A stretch of DNA of 64,000 nt from Lysobacterales bacterium (lineage in GTDB: Bacteria; Pseudomonadota; Gammaproteobacteria; Xanthomonadales; Xanthomonadaceae). This document shows, piece after piece, positions 29,535 to 41,382 of the stretch. The DNA lies in contig JADCRD010000001.1 in NCBI GenBank assembly GCA_014946745.1, forward strand, positions 1,296,427 to 1,360,426, read 5' to 3'. The notes beneath the pieces were generated by a model. The model saw only the letters and a list, made by a program, of their open reading frames with translations, made no database searches and was not told the origin of the DNA. Position numbers and translations under genes: made by a program. Each line of letters starts with the position of its first letter. The stretch's first letter is position 1.

Positions 29535-29568
29535 AAAACGTGACAGGCCCGCGCGTGGCGGGCCTGTC
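29535..29568 (-). terminator. Rho-independent terminator of the RhlE-type helicase gene
   Basis: Perfect 11-bp inverted repeat, arms 29542-29552 and 29558-29568 (GACAGGCCCGC / GCGGGCCTGTC), 5-nt loop. On the minus strand it is followed by ACGTTTTC. It starts 25 bases past the helicase stop codon. Confidence 0.85.
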
Positions 29569-29592
29569 TTGTGTCCAGCGATGTGGCAGCGC

Positions 29593-30927
29593 TTAGCGAC
29601 TGCGCTCGCCGCCCTGGGCGCGACGCGGCTGGCCCGAAGGCTGGCCCTGCGGCTTGGGCGTGGCGTTGCCGCCGCCTGCACCCTGAGCGCCGGAGCGACC
29701 GCCGCCGCCGCTGCGACGTGCGCCGCCGCCGCGCCGCGCCTGCGGCTTCGGCGCGCCGCTCGGACGCGGAGCCGGGCGGTTCACCTGCAGTGGCTGCGTG
29801 GGCTCGAAGCCCGGCACCACTTCCTGCGGAATCTCGCGGCCGATCAGCTTGTGGATGTCGCGCAGCTGGCCGACTTCCTCGTGGCAGACCAGCGAAATCG
29901 CATGACCCGTGCTGCCGTTGCGGCCGGTGCGGCCGATGCGGTGCACGTAGTCCTCGGCCACCATCGGCAGGTCGAAGTTGATCACGGCGGGGAGCTGGTC
30001 GATATCGATGCCGCGCGCGGCGATGTCGGTGGCCACCAGGGTGCTGATGCGGCCGGACTTGAAGTCGCCCAGCGCCTTGGTGCGCGCGCCCTGGCTCTTG
30101 TTGCCATGGATCGCCGCCGCGCGAAGGCCGGCGGCTTCCAGCTGGCGGACCAGACGGTCCGCGCCGTGCTTGGTGCGACTGAAGACCAGCGTCTGCCGAC
30201 GGCTGTCCTGGCTCAGCACGTGCAGCAGCAGGTCGCGCTTCTTGGCGGTGTCGACCGGATAGACCACGTGCTCGATCATCGCCACCGTGCTGTTGCGCGG
30301 GGTGACCTGCACTTCCGACGGGTTCTTCAGGAACTGCTGGGCCAGCTCGCGGATCGGGTCAGCGAAAGTGGCCGAGAACAGCAGGGTCTGGCGGGTGTGC
30401 GGAACGCGGGCGACGATGCGCTTGATCGCCGGCAGGAAGCCCATGTCGAGCATGCGGTCGGCTTCGTCCAGCACCAGCACCTCGATGTGCGACAGATCGA
30501 TAGTGCCCTGGCCCATGTGGTCGATCAGGCGGCCGGGCGTGGCGACGAGGATGTCGACGCCGCGGCGCAGCGCGTCGATCTGCGGGCTCATGCCCACGCC
30601 GCCGAACACGGTGGTCGAGCGGATGCGCAGCTGCTTGCCGTAGTCGCGGATGCTTTCCTGCACCTGGGCGGCCAGCTCGCGGGTGGGCGTCAGCACGAGT
30701 GCACGCGGGCGTTTGCCCTGGGCCGGCTGGCCACCGGCGAGGCGCTGCAGCAGCGGCAGCGCGAAGGCGGCGGTCTTGCCGGTACCGGTCTGGGCGCCGG
30801 CCAATACGTCGCGACCTTCCAGCACCAGCGGAATGGCCTGCTGCTGGATTTCAGTGGGCTGCGTGTAGCCGAGATCGGACAATGCGCGCAGCAGCGGGCT
30901 CGCAAGCCCGAGGGATTCAAACGACAT
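29593..30927 (-). CDS. rhlE: DEAD-box RNA helicase, RhlE type
   Basis: 444 residues from ATG 30927 ([20 protein letters not shown]). Ordered helicase motifs: Q motif '[14 protein letters not shown]', motif I AQTGTGKT, Ia [15 protein letters not shown] ([13 protein letters not shown]), III SAT (LLFSATF), IV 'TLVFSRTK', [23 protein letters not shown]. The C-terminal 60-70 residues are rich in Arg, Gly and Pro, typical of RNA-binding tails. Likely works in rRNA maturation or mRNA decay. Its leader (30928-31218) is about 290 bp and holds no gene I can see. Confidence 0.9.
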   Translation of the reverse strand: MSFESLGLASPLLRALSDLGYTQPTEIQQQAIPLVLEGRDVLAGAQTGTGKTAAFALPLLQRLAGGQPAQGKRPRALVLTPTRELAAQVQESIRDYGKQLRIRSTTVFGGVGMSPQIDALRRGVDILVATPGRLIDHMGQGTIDLSHIEVLVLDEADRMLDMGFLPAIKRIVARVPHTRQTLLFSATFADPIRELAQQFLKNPSEVQVTPRNSTVAMIEHVVYPVDTAKKRDLLLHVLSQDSRRQTLVFSRTKHGADRLVRQLEAAGLRAAAIHGNKSQGARTKALGDFKSGRISTLVATDIAARGIDIDQLPAVINFDLPMVAEDYVHRIGRTGRNGSTGHAISLVCHEEVGQLRDIHKLIGREIPQEVVPGFEPTQPLQVNRPAPRPSGAPKPQARRGGGARRSGGGGRSGAQGAGGGNATPKPQGQPSGQPRRAQGGERSR

Positions 30928-31218
30928 TGGGAGTTCCGTGAAGGTCCCGAGCGCTCCCTGCAACCGCGCTCAAGGGATACATCGACTGGCGAGGATTCGC
31001 CTGCGACCGTCGACGCGAACACCGCGTCGAGGACAGCTCCGAGAATGGGAAAGGGCGGCGGCTGGACCCGGCGGTTTCCGTGCGGCCTGCGGCCGGTCAT
31101 GGAAACTTGAGGCCCTGGGGAGAGCGCACGGCACCTCGGGGCAGCGCGGAGACTACAGCACGCGGCGCTCGCGGTCACTTCAATTCGTGTGAACTCAGCG
31201 TATTGCGAACGCTGGCGT

Positions 31219-31776
31219 TCACAGAATGCGTTTGGCGCCGAGGTAGTGATCGCGCCAGTAGTGCCCGTCCAGCGCGTCCAGGCGCACGGTGCCGCCGCTG
31301 CTCGGCGCATGCACGAAGCGGCCTTCGCCGACGTAGATGCCGGCATGGTTGACCCGGCCTTGCGCGCCGAAAAACACCAGATCCCCCGAGGCGAGGTCCG
31401 GGCGTCGCACTTCGCGGCCGCGCAGGGCCTGCAGCTCGCGCGTGGTCCGCGGCAGGCTGAGCGCTGCGGCCTGGCGGAACACGTAGCCGATCAACCCACT
31501 GCAGTCGAAGCCGCCCTCGGGCGTGTTGCCGCCGAAGCGATACGGCGTGCCGACCAGCGAGATGGCCAGAAACAGCACATCCTGCGCGACATGGCCGATG
31601 ACGCCTGCGCGGCCGTGATCGGCAGTCGGTGCAGGCTGCGAAGGCGCTTGCGGACGCTTGGGCGCGGAGCCGCAGGCCGCCAGCGCGAGCAGGCTGAGCC
31701 CGAGGGCCCATCGTGGCGCGCCGTGACGCAGACGCGGGCGCCCGCTATCCTTGCGCGTTTCGTCCAAACCGTTCAC
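31219..31776 (-). CDS. NlpC/P60 family lipoprotein (putative peptidoglycan endopeptidase)
   Basis: 185 residues. A hydrophobic segment with lipobox LAAC (around residue 35) suggests a lipoprotein with a long n-region. The NlpC/P60 domain (residues about 65-180) has the catalytic Cys in FDCSGLIGYVF, His in NHAGIYVG, and the third polar residue in FVHAPSSG. Such enzymes cut D-Glu-mDAP bonds in peptidoglycan. Its start is only 17 bp from the start of divergent slyD, so the promoters must overlap coding DNA. A 14-nt palindrome just past the stop (31206-31219) may be a weak hairpin. Confidence 0.9.
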   Translation of the reverse strand: MNGLDETRKDSGRPRLRHGAPRWALGLSLLALAACGSAPKRPQAPSQPAPTADHGRAGVIGHVAQDVLFLAISLVGTPYRFGGNTPEGGFDCSGLIGYVFRQAAALSLPRTTRELQALRGREVRRPDLASGDLVFFGAQGRVNHAGIYVGEGRFVHAPSSGGTVRLDALDGHYWRDHYLGAKRIL

Positions 31777-31793
31777 CAGCGAAGACCCCCAGC

Positions 31794-32273
31794 ATGAAAG
31801 TCGAAGAAAACCGCGTCGTCCGTTTCCATTACACCGTGTCCGAAGGCGGCCGCGAAGTCGAGAGCTCGCGCGGCGTCGGTGAACCCTTGGCCGTGTTGTT
31901 CGGTAAGGGCGGACTGATCCCCGGCGTCGAGAAGGCGCTTGCAGGCCGCGATTCCGGCGACACGGTCCAGGCCGAAGTGAGCCCGGAAGAAGGCTACGGC
32001 CCCTACCGCCCGGAGCTGACTCAGCGTGTGCCGAAGAAGCACTTCAAGAACATGCCGCTGGCGGTGGGCCAGACCGTGGTGATGCAGACACAGCAGGGCC
32101 CGCGTCCGATCACCATCAAGAAGGTCGGCATGAGCGTGGTCGACATCGACCTGAACCATCCCATGGCCGGCAAGCAGCTCAGCTTCGACATCGAGATCGT
32201 GGAAGTGCGTGAAGCCACGCCCGAAGAGATCGAGCACGGCCACGTCCACGGCGAGGGCGGCGTGCAGCATTGA
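31794..32273 (+). CDS. slyD: FKBP-type peptidyl-prolyl isomerase SlyD
   Basis: 159 residues from ATG 31794; the frame upstream is a shadow of the NlpC gene. FKBP part 'VRFHYTVSEGGREVESSR', GLIPGVEKALAGRDSGD, and an inserted-in-flap domain (PEEGYGPYRPELTQRVPKK..VDIDLNHPMAGKQL) are typical of SlyD. The tail HGHVHGEGGVQH is short but histidine-rich, a plausible metal-binding remnant of the longer E. coli tail. It acts as a cytoplasmic folding helper and possible nickel chaperone. Confidence 0.92.
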   Translation: MKVEENRVVRFHYTVSEGGREVESSRGVGEPLAVLFGKGGLIPGVEKALAGRDSGDTVQAEVSPEEGYGPYRPELTQRVPKKHFKNMPLAVGQTVVMQTQQGPRPITIKKVGMSVVDIDLNHPMAGKQLSFDIEIVEVREATPEEIEHGHVHGEGGVQH

Positions 32274-32390
32274 TCCGGCGCGCGTAGGGCGTCGGGGCAT
32301 ACAGCCCGGCGCCTTGCGCGGGCTCCGCCGACACCGCCTTGGCGCGCGGCGATTCGCCCATCAAGTCGCGCGCGTCAGGCCCCTTAAAGG

Positions 32391-32421
32391 CAGAAGGCCC
32401 GCTCTTCCGAGCGGGCCTTCT
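32391..32421. terminator. Strong hairpin between slyD and the tRNA gene
   Basis: Perfect 13-bp stem (32392-32404 with 32409-32421, AGAAGGCCCGCTC / GAGCGGGCCTTCT) and a TTCC loop. It lies just past the 3' end of the minus-strand tRNA, followed on that strand by GCCTTTAA, and also downstream of slyD on the plus strand, so it may terminate from both sides. Confidence 0.75.
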
Positions 32422-32431
32422 GGCGTTTGTC

Positions 32432-32516
<85 letters not shown>

Positions 32517-32636
32517 AGGTGTCTTGCGGTGCGCGTCTTGCGTTGCAGCCCCGAAGAGCCGCGCACTTTACGGATCGAGACTTCGACTGTCAACGGGCAG
32601 GCGAGGAATATTTTGGTCGGGGTGTACCATGCGCAA

Positions 32637-35045
32637 ATGAGCAAACGCCCAAGCAAACCCGGTCCGCGTCGCGCGACCGGCACCAAGTCCTCCGGCGGTA
32701 CGTCCGCCTCCTCTTCCAGGCCGCGCGGCAAGGCCTCCAAGCCGGCGCCCTGGCTGCCCGATCTGCCTCCCGCGCCCCTGCCGCCGCCACCTTCGCGCAC
32801 CGCCTCGCCTGACGACGTGCTGCCCCGACCCCGTGGTCGCCTGCCGAAGCCGGCGGTGATCGACCCCTATGCCGAGCGCGAGGCCAGCAAGTACGAGAAC
32901 CCCATTCCGAGCCGCGAGGCCATCCTCAGCCACCTGGAGTCCAAGGGCGAGCCGGTGACCGCCGAGGAACTCGCTGCGGACCTGCAGCTGACGGCACCGG
33001 AGCGCTTCGATGCGCTCGGCAATCGCCTGCGCGCAATGCTGCGCGACGGGCAACTGCTGGTGAATCGGCGCGGCGGCTACGCGCCAGCCAAGAAACTCGA
33101 TCTGATTGCCGGCGTGGTGCTGGCGAACGCCGACGGCTTCGGGTTCCTGCGCCGCGATGCGGGCGGCGACGACGTGTTCCTGCCGCCCATGCAGATGCGC
33201 CAGGTGCTGCACGGCGATCGCGTGCTGGTCAGCATCACCGGGCTGGATCGGCGCGGTCGCCCTGAAGGTGCAATCGTCGAAGTCCTGGAACGACGCACGC
33301 AGCGTGTGGTCGGCCGCTTCCAGGAAGCCGACGGCATCGCCAGCGTGGTGCCCGACGATCGCCGCATCCATCAGGAAATCCTGATTCCGCTGAACGCGCG
33401 CGGTGAGGCGCGCAGCGGCCAGATCGTCGTCTGCGAGATCACCCAGGCGCCGTCCTCGCACCGCCTGCCGATCGGCCGCATTCTGACCACGCTCGGTGAG
33501 GCGCTGACGGCCTCGCTGGCGGTCGAGATGGCGATCCACGGTCACAACATTCCGAACGTCTGGCCCCAGACCGTGCTGGAGCAGGCGGCTGGCGTCAGCC
33601 TGGAGGTCGGCGCACACGAGATCGGCGAGCGCGTGGACCTGCGCGATCTGCCGCTGGTCACCATCGACGGCGAGACCGCGCGTGATTTCGATGACGCCGT
33701 GTATTGCGAAACCACCCGCAACGGCTATCGCCTGATCGTCGCCATCGCCGATGTCTCGCACTACGTGCGTCCGGGCACGTCACTGGACGACGAAGCGCAA
33801 AAGCGCGCGACCTCGGTCTATTTCCCCGGCTACGTCGTGCCCATGCTGCCGGAGACGCTGTCCAACGGCATCTGCTCGCTGAATCCGAAAGTGGACCGCA
33901 TGTGCTTCGTCTGCGATATGCGCATCAATGCGGACGGCGAGGTCACCAAGGCGAGCTTCTACGAAGCGGTGATGCGTTCGCATGCGCGTCTGACCTACAC
34001 CCAGGTGTGGGCCGCCGTTGGCGAACAGGACGAGGGCGCGCGCGCGCAGCTGGGCGCGGTGCTGCCCCATGTCGAGAACCTGTACGCGCTCTACCACGTG
34101 CTGGCCGCGCAGCGGCAGCGCCGCGGCGCGATCGAGTTCGAAAGCACCGAGGTCGATTTCCGTCTCGGCCCGGCGGGTGAAGTCATCCAGGCCGCGCCGC
34201 AGCCGCGCAACGACGCGCACAAGCTCATTGAGGAATGCATGATCGCGGCCAACGTGCAGGCCGCGCTGTACCTCCTGAAGAAAAAGATCCCCGCGCCGTA
34301 CCGTGTGCACGATCGGCCGCCCGAATCGAAGTACGGTGAGCTGCTGGAGTTCCTGAAGGGCTTCGGTTTGAAGCTTCCGGAGTGGTCGAAAGTGGTGCCG
34401 GCCGACTACACCGCTCTGCTGCGCAAAATCCGCAAGCGCGAGGACTGCGAACTGCTGGAGACGGTGCTGCTGCGCTCGCAGGCCTTGGCGGTCTACCAGC
34501 CCGAGAACATCGGCCACTTCGGCCTCGCGCTGGAGGCCTACGCGCATTTCACCAGCCCGATCCGCCGCTACCCCGACCTGCTTGTGCACCGCGCGATCAA
34601 GCACGCACTGAGCGGCGGTCGCGCCACCAGCTACCTCTACGCCGCGCACGACATGGCCGCGCTCAGCCTGCAGTGCAGCGAGCGCAGCCGGCGCGCGGAG
34701 GAGGCCGAGCGCGAGGTCGACGAGCGCTACCGCTGCGCCTTCATGGAGCGCCACGTCGGCGCCGAGTTCGACGGCACCATCGCCGGCGTCACCAGCTTTG
34801 GACTGTTCGTCGAACTGGATGAGTCGAAGATCAGCGGCCTGGTGCACGTCACCCAGCTGCCCAATGACTACTACCACTTCGATCCGGCTCAGCGCCTGCT
34901 GCGCGGCGAGCGTCAGGGCCGCGTGCACCAGCTCGGCGACAAAGTGCGGGTGCTGGTGCTTCGCGCTTCGATCGAGGATCGCAAGATCGACTTCCGTCTG
35001 GTCGAGGGCGGCAAGAAGTCGAAGAAGGCCGGAGTCAGCCGATGA
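32637..35045 (+). CDS. rnr: Ribonuclease R
   Basis: 802 residues from ATG 32637. A low-complexity basic N-terminus precedes a winged-helix segment (SREAILSHLESKGEPVTAEEL), cold-shock/OB domains, the RNB catalytic core (DGETARDFDDAVYCE with the metal Asp cluster, 'FPGYVVPMLPETLSNGICSL', HFTSPIRRYPDLLVHR) and a C-terminal S1 domain (VGAEFDGTIAGVTSFGLFVEL), ending in a lysine-rich tail. RNase R is a 3'-5' exonuclease for structured RNA. A 3-codon frame ATG CGC AAA TGA at 32629 ends on the start codon. GTG 32622 is an alternative start. Overlaps rlmB by ATGA. Confidence 0.95.
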   Translation: MSKRPSKPGPRRATGTKSSGGTSASSSRPRGKASKPAPWLPDLPPAPLPPPPSRTASPDDVLPRPRGRLPKPAVIDPYAEREASKYENPIPSREAILSHLESKGEPVTAEELAADLQLTAPERFDALGNRLRAMLRDGQLLVNRRGGYAPAKKLDLIAGVVLANADGFGFLRRDAGGDDVFLPPMQMRQVLHGDRVLVSITGLDRRGRPEGAIVEVLERRTQRVVGRFQEADGIASVVPDDRRIHQEILIPLNARGEARSGQIVVCEITQAPSSHRLPIGRILTTLGEALTASLAVEMAIHGHNIPNVWPQTVLEQAAGVSLEVGAHEIGERVDLRDLPLVTIDGETARDFDDAVYCETTRNGYRLIVAIADVSHYVRPGTSLDDEAQKRATSVYFPGYVVPMLPETLSNGICSLNPKVDRMCFVCDMRINADGEVTKASFYEAVMRSHARLTYTQVWAAVGEQDEGARAQLGAVLPHVENLYALYHVLAAQRQRRGAIEFESTEVDFRLGPAGEVIQAAPQPRNDAHKLIEECMIAANVQAALYLLKKKIPAPYRVHDRPPESKYGELLEFLKGFGLKLPEWSKVVPADYTALLRKIRKREDCELLETVLLRSQALAVYQPENIGHFGLALEAYAHFTSPIRRYPDLLVHRAIKHALSGGRATSYLYAAHDMAALSLQCSERSRRAEEAEREVDERYRCAFMERHVGAEFDGTIAGVTSFGLFVELDESKISGLVHVTQLPNDYYHFDPAQRLLRGERQGRVHQLGDKVRVLVLRASIEDRKIDFRLVEGGKKSKKAGVSR

Positions 35046-35770
35046 GCGACTGGATCGCCGGCATCAATGCCGTATCAGCCGCGCTGGAAGCCGGTCAGGA
35101 CCTCGCCGAGGTGCTGATCGACGGCAAGGCCAAGAACCCACGTCTGGCCGAGATCGGCAGCACCGCCAAGGCCGCGGGCATCGCCCTGCGCTTCGTGCCC
35201 TTGGATCAGATCGAACGCCAGGCCGCTGGCGCGCGGCATCAGGGCGTGATCGCGCGCGTGCAGTCGACCCGGATCTACGACGAGCGCGACCTCGAAGGCC
35301 TGATTGAAGCGGCGGCGAAGCCTCTGCTGCTGATCCTGGATGGCGTGCAGGACCCGCACAACCTTGGCGCCTGCCTGCGTTCTGCCGCCGCTGCCGGAGC
35401 GACTGCAGTCATCGTGCCCAAGGACCGAGCGGCCACGCTCACGCCTACCGCGCGCAAGGTCGCCGCCGGTGGCGCCGAGCGCGTACCGCTGGTGCGGGTG
35501 ACCAACCTCGCGCGCTGCATGAAGGATCTGAAGGACGCCGGCATCTGGATCGTCGGCTTGGCCGGTGAGGCCGAGTCCAGTCTGTACGGCGTCGATTTGA
35601 AGGGCCCGATGGCGATCGCGATGGGCGGCGAGGGCGAGGGTCTGCGTCGCCTGACTCGCGAGCACTGCGACTACCTCGCGAAGATTCCGATGGCCTCAGG
35701 CATGGAAAGCCTCAATGTGTCGGTCGCGGCCGGCATCAGCCTGTTCGAGGCCCTGCGTCAGCGCGGTTGA
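35042..35770 (+). CDS. rlmB: 23S rRNA (guanosine-2'-O-)-methyltransferase RlmB
   Basis: 242 residues. SpoU/TrmH (SPOUT) family: N-terminal substrate-binding part (SDWIAGINAVSAALEAGQDL), then the knot region 'LLILDGVQDPHNLGACLRSA', 'MAIAMGGEGEGLRRL' and the C-terminal IPMASGMESLNVSVAAGISL. RlmB methylates G2251 of 23S rRNA with SAM. ATGA overlap with rnr, the usual gammaproteobacterial rnr-rlmB pair. Confidence 0.95.
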   Translation: MSDWIAGINAVSAALEAGQDLAEVLIDGKAKNPRLAEIGSTAKAAGIALRFVPLDQIERQAAGARHQGVIARVQSTRIYDERDLEGLIEAAAKPLLLILDGVQDPHNLGACLRSAAAAGATAVIVPKDRAATLTPTARKVAAGGAERVPLVRVTNLARCMKDLKDAGIWIVGLAGEAESSLYGVDLKGPMAIAMGGEGEGLRRLTREHCDYLAKIPMASGMESLNVSVAAGISLFEALRQRG

Positions 35771-35984
35771 TCGCAGCCCCGCCGGAGCGTTCCAGCGGGG
35801 GCTGTGCGACTCGCGCACTGGCGATGCACCGAGGTGTCGAGTCTTGGCCGCGTCGACGTGCCGCAAGCCTCGACGGGGGCGCGGACACGGCAACGCCTCC
35901 ATGCATCTCGGCGTTCCGCGCCGCGCGTCGCAACTCAGCCAGCGCGCGGCAAGCGGGCCTCGCTGACGGTCGCACCTCAGCCGC

Positions 35985-38726
<2,742 letters not shown>

Positions 38727-38821
38727 GGCCGGCTCCTCGCGAAGGTCAGACCCTGCACCATAGCGGACAGGACATTCACACTGGGTGTTCGCGACGCGCC
38801 CGTGCCAGCCATTCGGCATTC

Positions 38822-39236
38822 TCTCCTCAGCCCTTGTGGGAGAGGGGCTCTGCGGGACCCGTCGAGCAGGCCGTGCCGGCCAAGCGACGAACACTCCAAG
38901 CGACGAACACTCTCTGTGCGTTTCGCGCGTGTGGAGAGACGCTTGCAGCTTTGTGCGTGCGGGGCTTTCTCCCCCTCTCCCCTTGTGGGAGAGGGGGCTG
39001 AACGCCCGCGCAGGATTTCCTTCCCCTCTCCCCAACCTGCCTTCGCTTCGCTCGGGCTCCCGAGAGCGTCGGCTGCCACCGGCAGCCGACAAGCCCTCTC
39101 TTCCGCTTCCCTACAAGGGGAGAGGGGCTATGCGGGACCCGTCGAGCTCGCGGTGCCGGCAAGCCCAGCTAAGGCAGGCAGCAAGCCGCGAGCGACGACC
39201 CTCACTCCTCACTCCTCACTCCTCGCTCCTCGCTCC
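38822..39236. repeat. Intergenic palindromic and tandem repeat cluster
   Basis: The 523-bp gap between acnA and the Smr gene holds no gene. It contains several CCCTCTCCC/GGGAGAGGG units. The best hairpin is at 38971-38997, with perfect 11-bp arms CCCCCTCTCCC/GGGAGAGGGGG and a 5-nt loop. A segment containing GCGGGACCCGTCGAGC occurs twice (about 38851 and 39134), next to GTGCCGGC both times. A heptamer array at 39202-39236 is (TCACTCC)x3 followed by (TCGCTCC)x2. Such units are typical of Xanthomonadales intergenic DNA. Confidence 0.8.
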
Positions 39237-39249
39237 CCAATCCCCGCTC

Positions 39250-39813
39250 TCAGCGCTTCAACAGCACCACCACCGCGCCCGTCCCGCCCTCCGAGGGCTT
39301 GGCCGAGGCATAGGCCAGCACGTCGCTGCGGAAGCGCAGCACCTTGTCGGTGAGCAGCTTGAGCACGGGCGTGGAATCCTTCGAGCGCAGGCCTTTGCCG
39401 TGGATGATGCGCACGCAGCGGTAGCCGTGTTCACGCGCTTCAGCGAGGAAGATGCGGATAGCTTCGTCGGCCAGCTCCGCGTGCATGCGATGCAGGTCGA
39501 GCTCGTCCTGCACGGCGTAGCGGCCTCGCTTCAAGTCGCGCATCAGCTTGGGCGAGTGGCCGTTGGCGAGGTACTCCAAAGTGTCGCCGAGGGTGTCGGC
39601 GGCGAACTCGAACGGCCGCAGCCGAAAGTCCTTGCCCGCCTGGATCTCGTCGGCCTCGCGCGAGCGCGGGCGCGGCGCGGGCTTGGGTGCCTCGACCGCC
39701 GGCGCTTCCACTTCGATGCGCCGCACGGGGCCAATCGCCTCGTGAAACAGGGCGAGGTCGTCCGCGCTGGCGCGTGCGGGAGGGGCGGCGGGCTGGACGG
39801 GGCGGCGCGACAT
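39250..39813 (-). CDS. Smr domain protein (SmrA-like)
   Basis: 187 residues from the ATG at 39813 (MSRRPVQP); an ATG 12 bp upstream is possible and neither has a clear ribosome site. A charged, proline-rich N-terminus is followed by the Smr domain: 'ELDLHRMHAELADEAIRIFL', 'RCVRIIHGKGLRSKDSTP', 'VLAYASAKPSEGGTGAVVVLL'. Stand-alone Smr proteins are nicking endonucleases acting on branched DNA or on RNA. Divergent from surE. Confidence 0.88.
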   Translation of the reverse strand: MSRRPVQPAAPPARASADDLALFHEAIGPVRRIEVEAPAVEAPKPAPRPRSREADEIQAGKDFRLRPFEFAADTLGDTLEYLANGHSPKLMRDLKRGRYAVQDELDLHRMHAELADEAIRIFLAEAREHGYRCVRIIHGKGLRSKDSTPVLKLLTDKVLRFRSDVLAYASAKPSEGGTGAVVVLLKR

Positions 39814-39899
39814 GATTCGCAACATAGCGGCGCGCGCGTGAAGGGGGAAGCCGGGCAGCTTCGGCCTGTATGATTGCGGGCTTTGCAGTGAGGCCCCTC

Positions 39900-40676
39900 A
39901 TGCGCTTTCTGGTCAGCAACGACGATGGTGTGGACGCTCCGGGCATCAAGGTGCTGGCGGACGGGCTGCGCGCCCTTGGCCCGGTCACCGTGGTGGCGCC
40001 CGACCGCGATCGCAGCGGCGCCTCCAACTCGCTCACCCTTGACCAGCCGATCCGCGTCTCCAAGGTCGACGAGCACACCTATCGATGCGCCGGCACGCCC
40101 ACCGACTGCGTGCATCTGGCCCTCTGCGGCATGCTCGACTTCGACCCTGATATCGTCGTCTCCGGCATCAACAACGCGGCCAATCTGGGCGATGACGTCA
40201 TCTATTCGGGCACCGTGGCGGCGGCGATGGAAGGCCGCTTTCTCGGCCATCCGGCGGTGGCGATGTCGCTGGTGACCCGCGAGGGCAGTGGGCGCCACTT
40301 CGAGTCGGCGGCGCGCGCGGCCCAACTGATCGTGCAGCGCCTCCAGACCGATCCGCTGCCGGCCGACACCATCCTCAACGTCAACGTGCCGGACCTGCCC
40401 TGGGACGAGATCCGCGGCTTCGAAGTCACGCGTCTCGGCCATCGCCACCGCGCTGAGGCCTGCCTCCCGCAGCAGGACCCGCGCGGCCGCCCGATCTGGT
40501 GGATCGGCCCGGCCGGCCCTGAGCAGGACGCCGGCCCCGGCACCGACTTCCACGCCGTGCGCATGGGCTTCATTTCGATCACGCCGATCCACGTCGACCT
40601 CACCCGCTACCAGGCGTTGGAGAAGGTCTCGGGATGGGTGAGCGCCCTGAGTGACGGCCTGCCGGGCCGCGCATGA
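39900..40676 (+). CDS. surE: 5'/3'-nucleotidase SurE
   Basis: 258 residues from ATG 39900 with GAGG close upstream. Metal site [10 protein letters not shown] (Asp8, Asp9), Ser in [10 protein letters not shown], and '[25 protein letters not shown]' carrying the Asn ligand; also [11 protein letters not shown]. SurE removes phosphate from nucleoside 5'- and 3'-monophosphates. First of the conserved surE-pcm-nlpD group. Confidence 0.95.
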   Translation: MRFLVSNDDGVDAPGIKVLADGLRALGPVTVVAPDRDRSGASNSLTLDQPIRVSKVDEHTYRCAGTPTDCVHLALCGMLDFDPDIVVSGINNAANLGDDVIYSGTVAAAMEGRFLGHPAVAMSLVTREGSGRHFESAARAAQLIVQRLQTDPLPADTILNVNVPDLPWDEIRGFEVTRLGHRHRAEACLPQQDPRGRPIWWIGPAGPEQDAGPGTDFHAVRMGFISITPIHVDLTRYQALEKVSGWVSALSDGLPGRA

Positions 40677-40704
40677 GGGCGGGGCCGTGCATGGAGCCTT
40701 GGCG

Positions 40705-41382
40705 ATGAGCCCCGGTCTGCGCCTGCCGCGCGAAGCCCTAGGCCTGGGCATGACCTCGCAGCGCGCGCGCGACCGCATGGTCGAGCGCCTGCGCGAGCAG
40801 GGCATCCGCGACCCGCGCGTACTTGAGGTGATGCGTACGCTGCCGCGTCATCTGTTCTGCGACGAGGCGCTTGCCTCGCGCGCCTACGAGGACACTGCCC
40901 TGCCCATCGGCCGTGCGCAGACGCTTTCTCAACCTTGGGTGGTGGCGCGCATGACCGAGGCTCTGATCGAGTTCGGGCTGCCGGGATCAGTGCTCGAACT
41001 CGGCACCGGCTCGGGCTACCAGGCCGCCGTGCTCGCCATGCTGGTCGACCAGGTCAGCAGCGTGGAGCGCATTGAGGAGCTCTCGCGAAGCGCACGTAAG
41101 CGCCTGCGCAAGCTCGGTTTCGGCAACGTGCGTGCGCGCTTCGACGACGGCCGCCTGGGCTGGCCCGAGCACGCGCCTTTCGACGCGATCATCGTCACCG
41201 CCGCGGCCGATTCGGTGGATCCGCAGCTGATCGCTCAGCTCAAGCCCGGCGGCGTCTTCGTCGCCCCGGTTGGCGGCCCTGACGGCCAGCGCCTGATCCG
41301 CCTGCGCTGGGTCGAGGAGCGCTGGCAGCAGGATGACCTGGGCCCAGTGATGTTTGTGCCGCTGCTCGGAGGCATGGCATGA
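40705..41382 (+). CDS. pcm: Protein-L-isoaspartate O-methyltransferase
   Basis: 225 residues from ATG 40705. PCMT motifs: [39 protein letters not shown]-binding [29 protein letters not shown] and [12 protein letters not shown]. It methylates isoaspartyl residues to repair aged proteins. 28 bp after surE and overlapping nlpD by ATGA. Confidence 0.95.
   Translation: MSPGLRLPREALGLGMTSQRARDRMVERLREQGIRDPRVLEVMRTLPRHLFCDEALASRAYEDTALPIGRAQTLSQPWVVARMTEALIEFGLPGSVLELGTGSGYQAAVLAMLVDQVSSVERIEELSRSARKRLRKLGFGNVRARFDDGRLGWPEHAPFDAIIVTAAADSVDPQLIAQLKPGGVFVAPVGGPDGQRLIRLRWVEERWQQDDLGPVMFVPLLGGMA

Noticed and set aside
39814..39825. Upstream ATG as the start of the Smr protein
   Set aside because: Possible, but adds only four residues and has no ribosome site; the start at 39813 was kept with low certainty.
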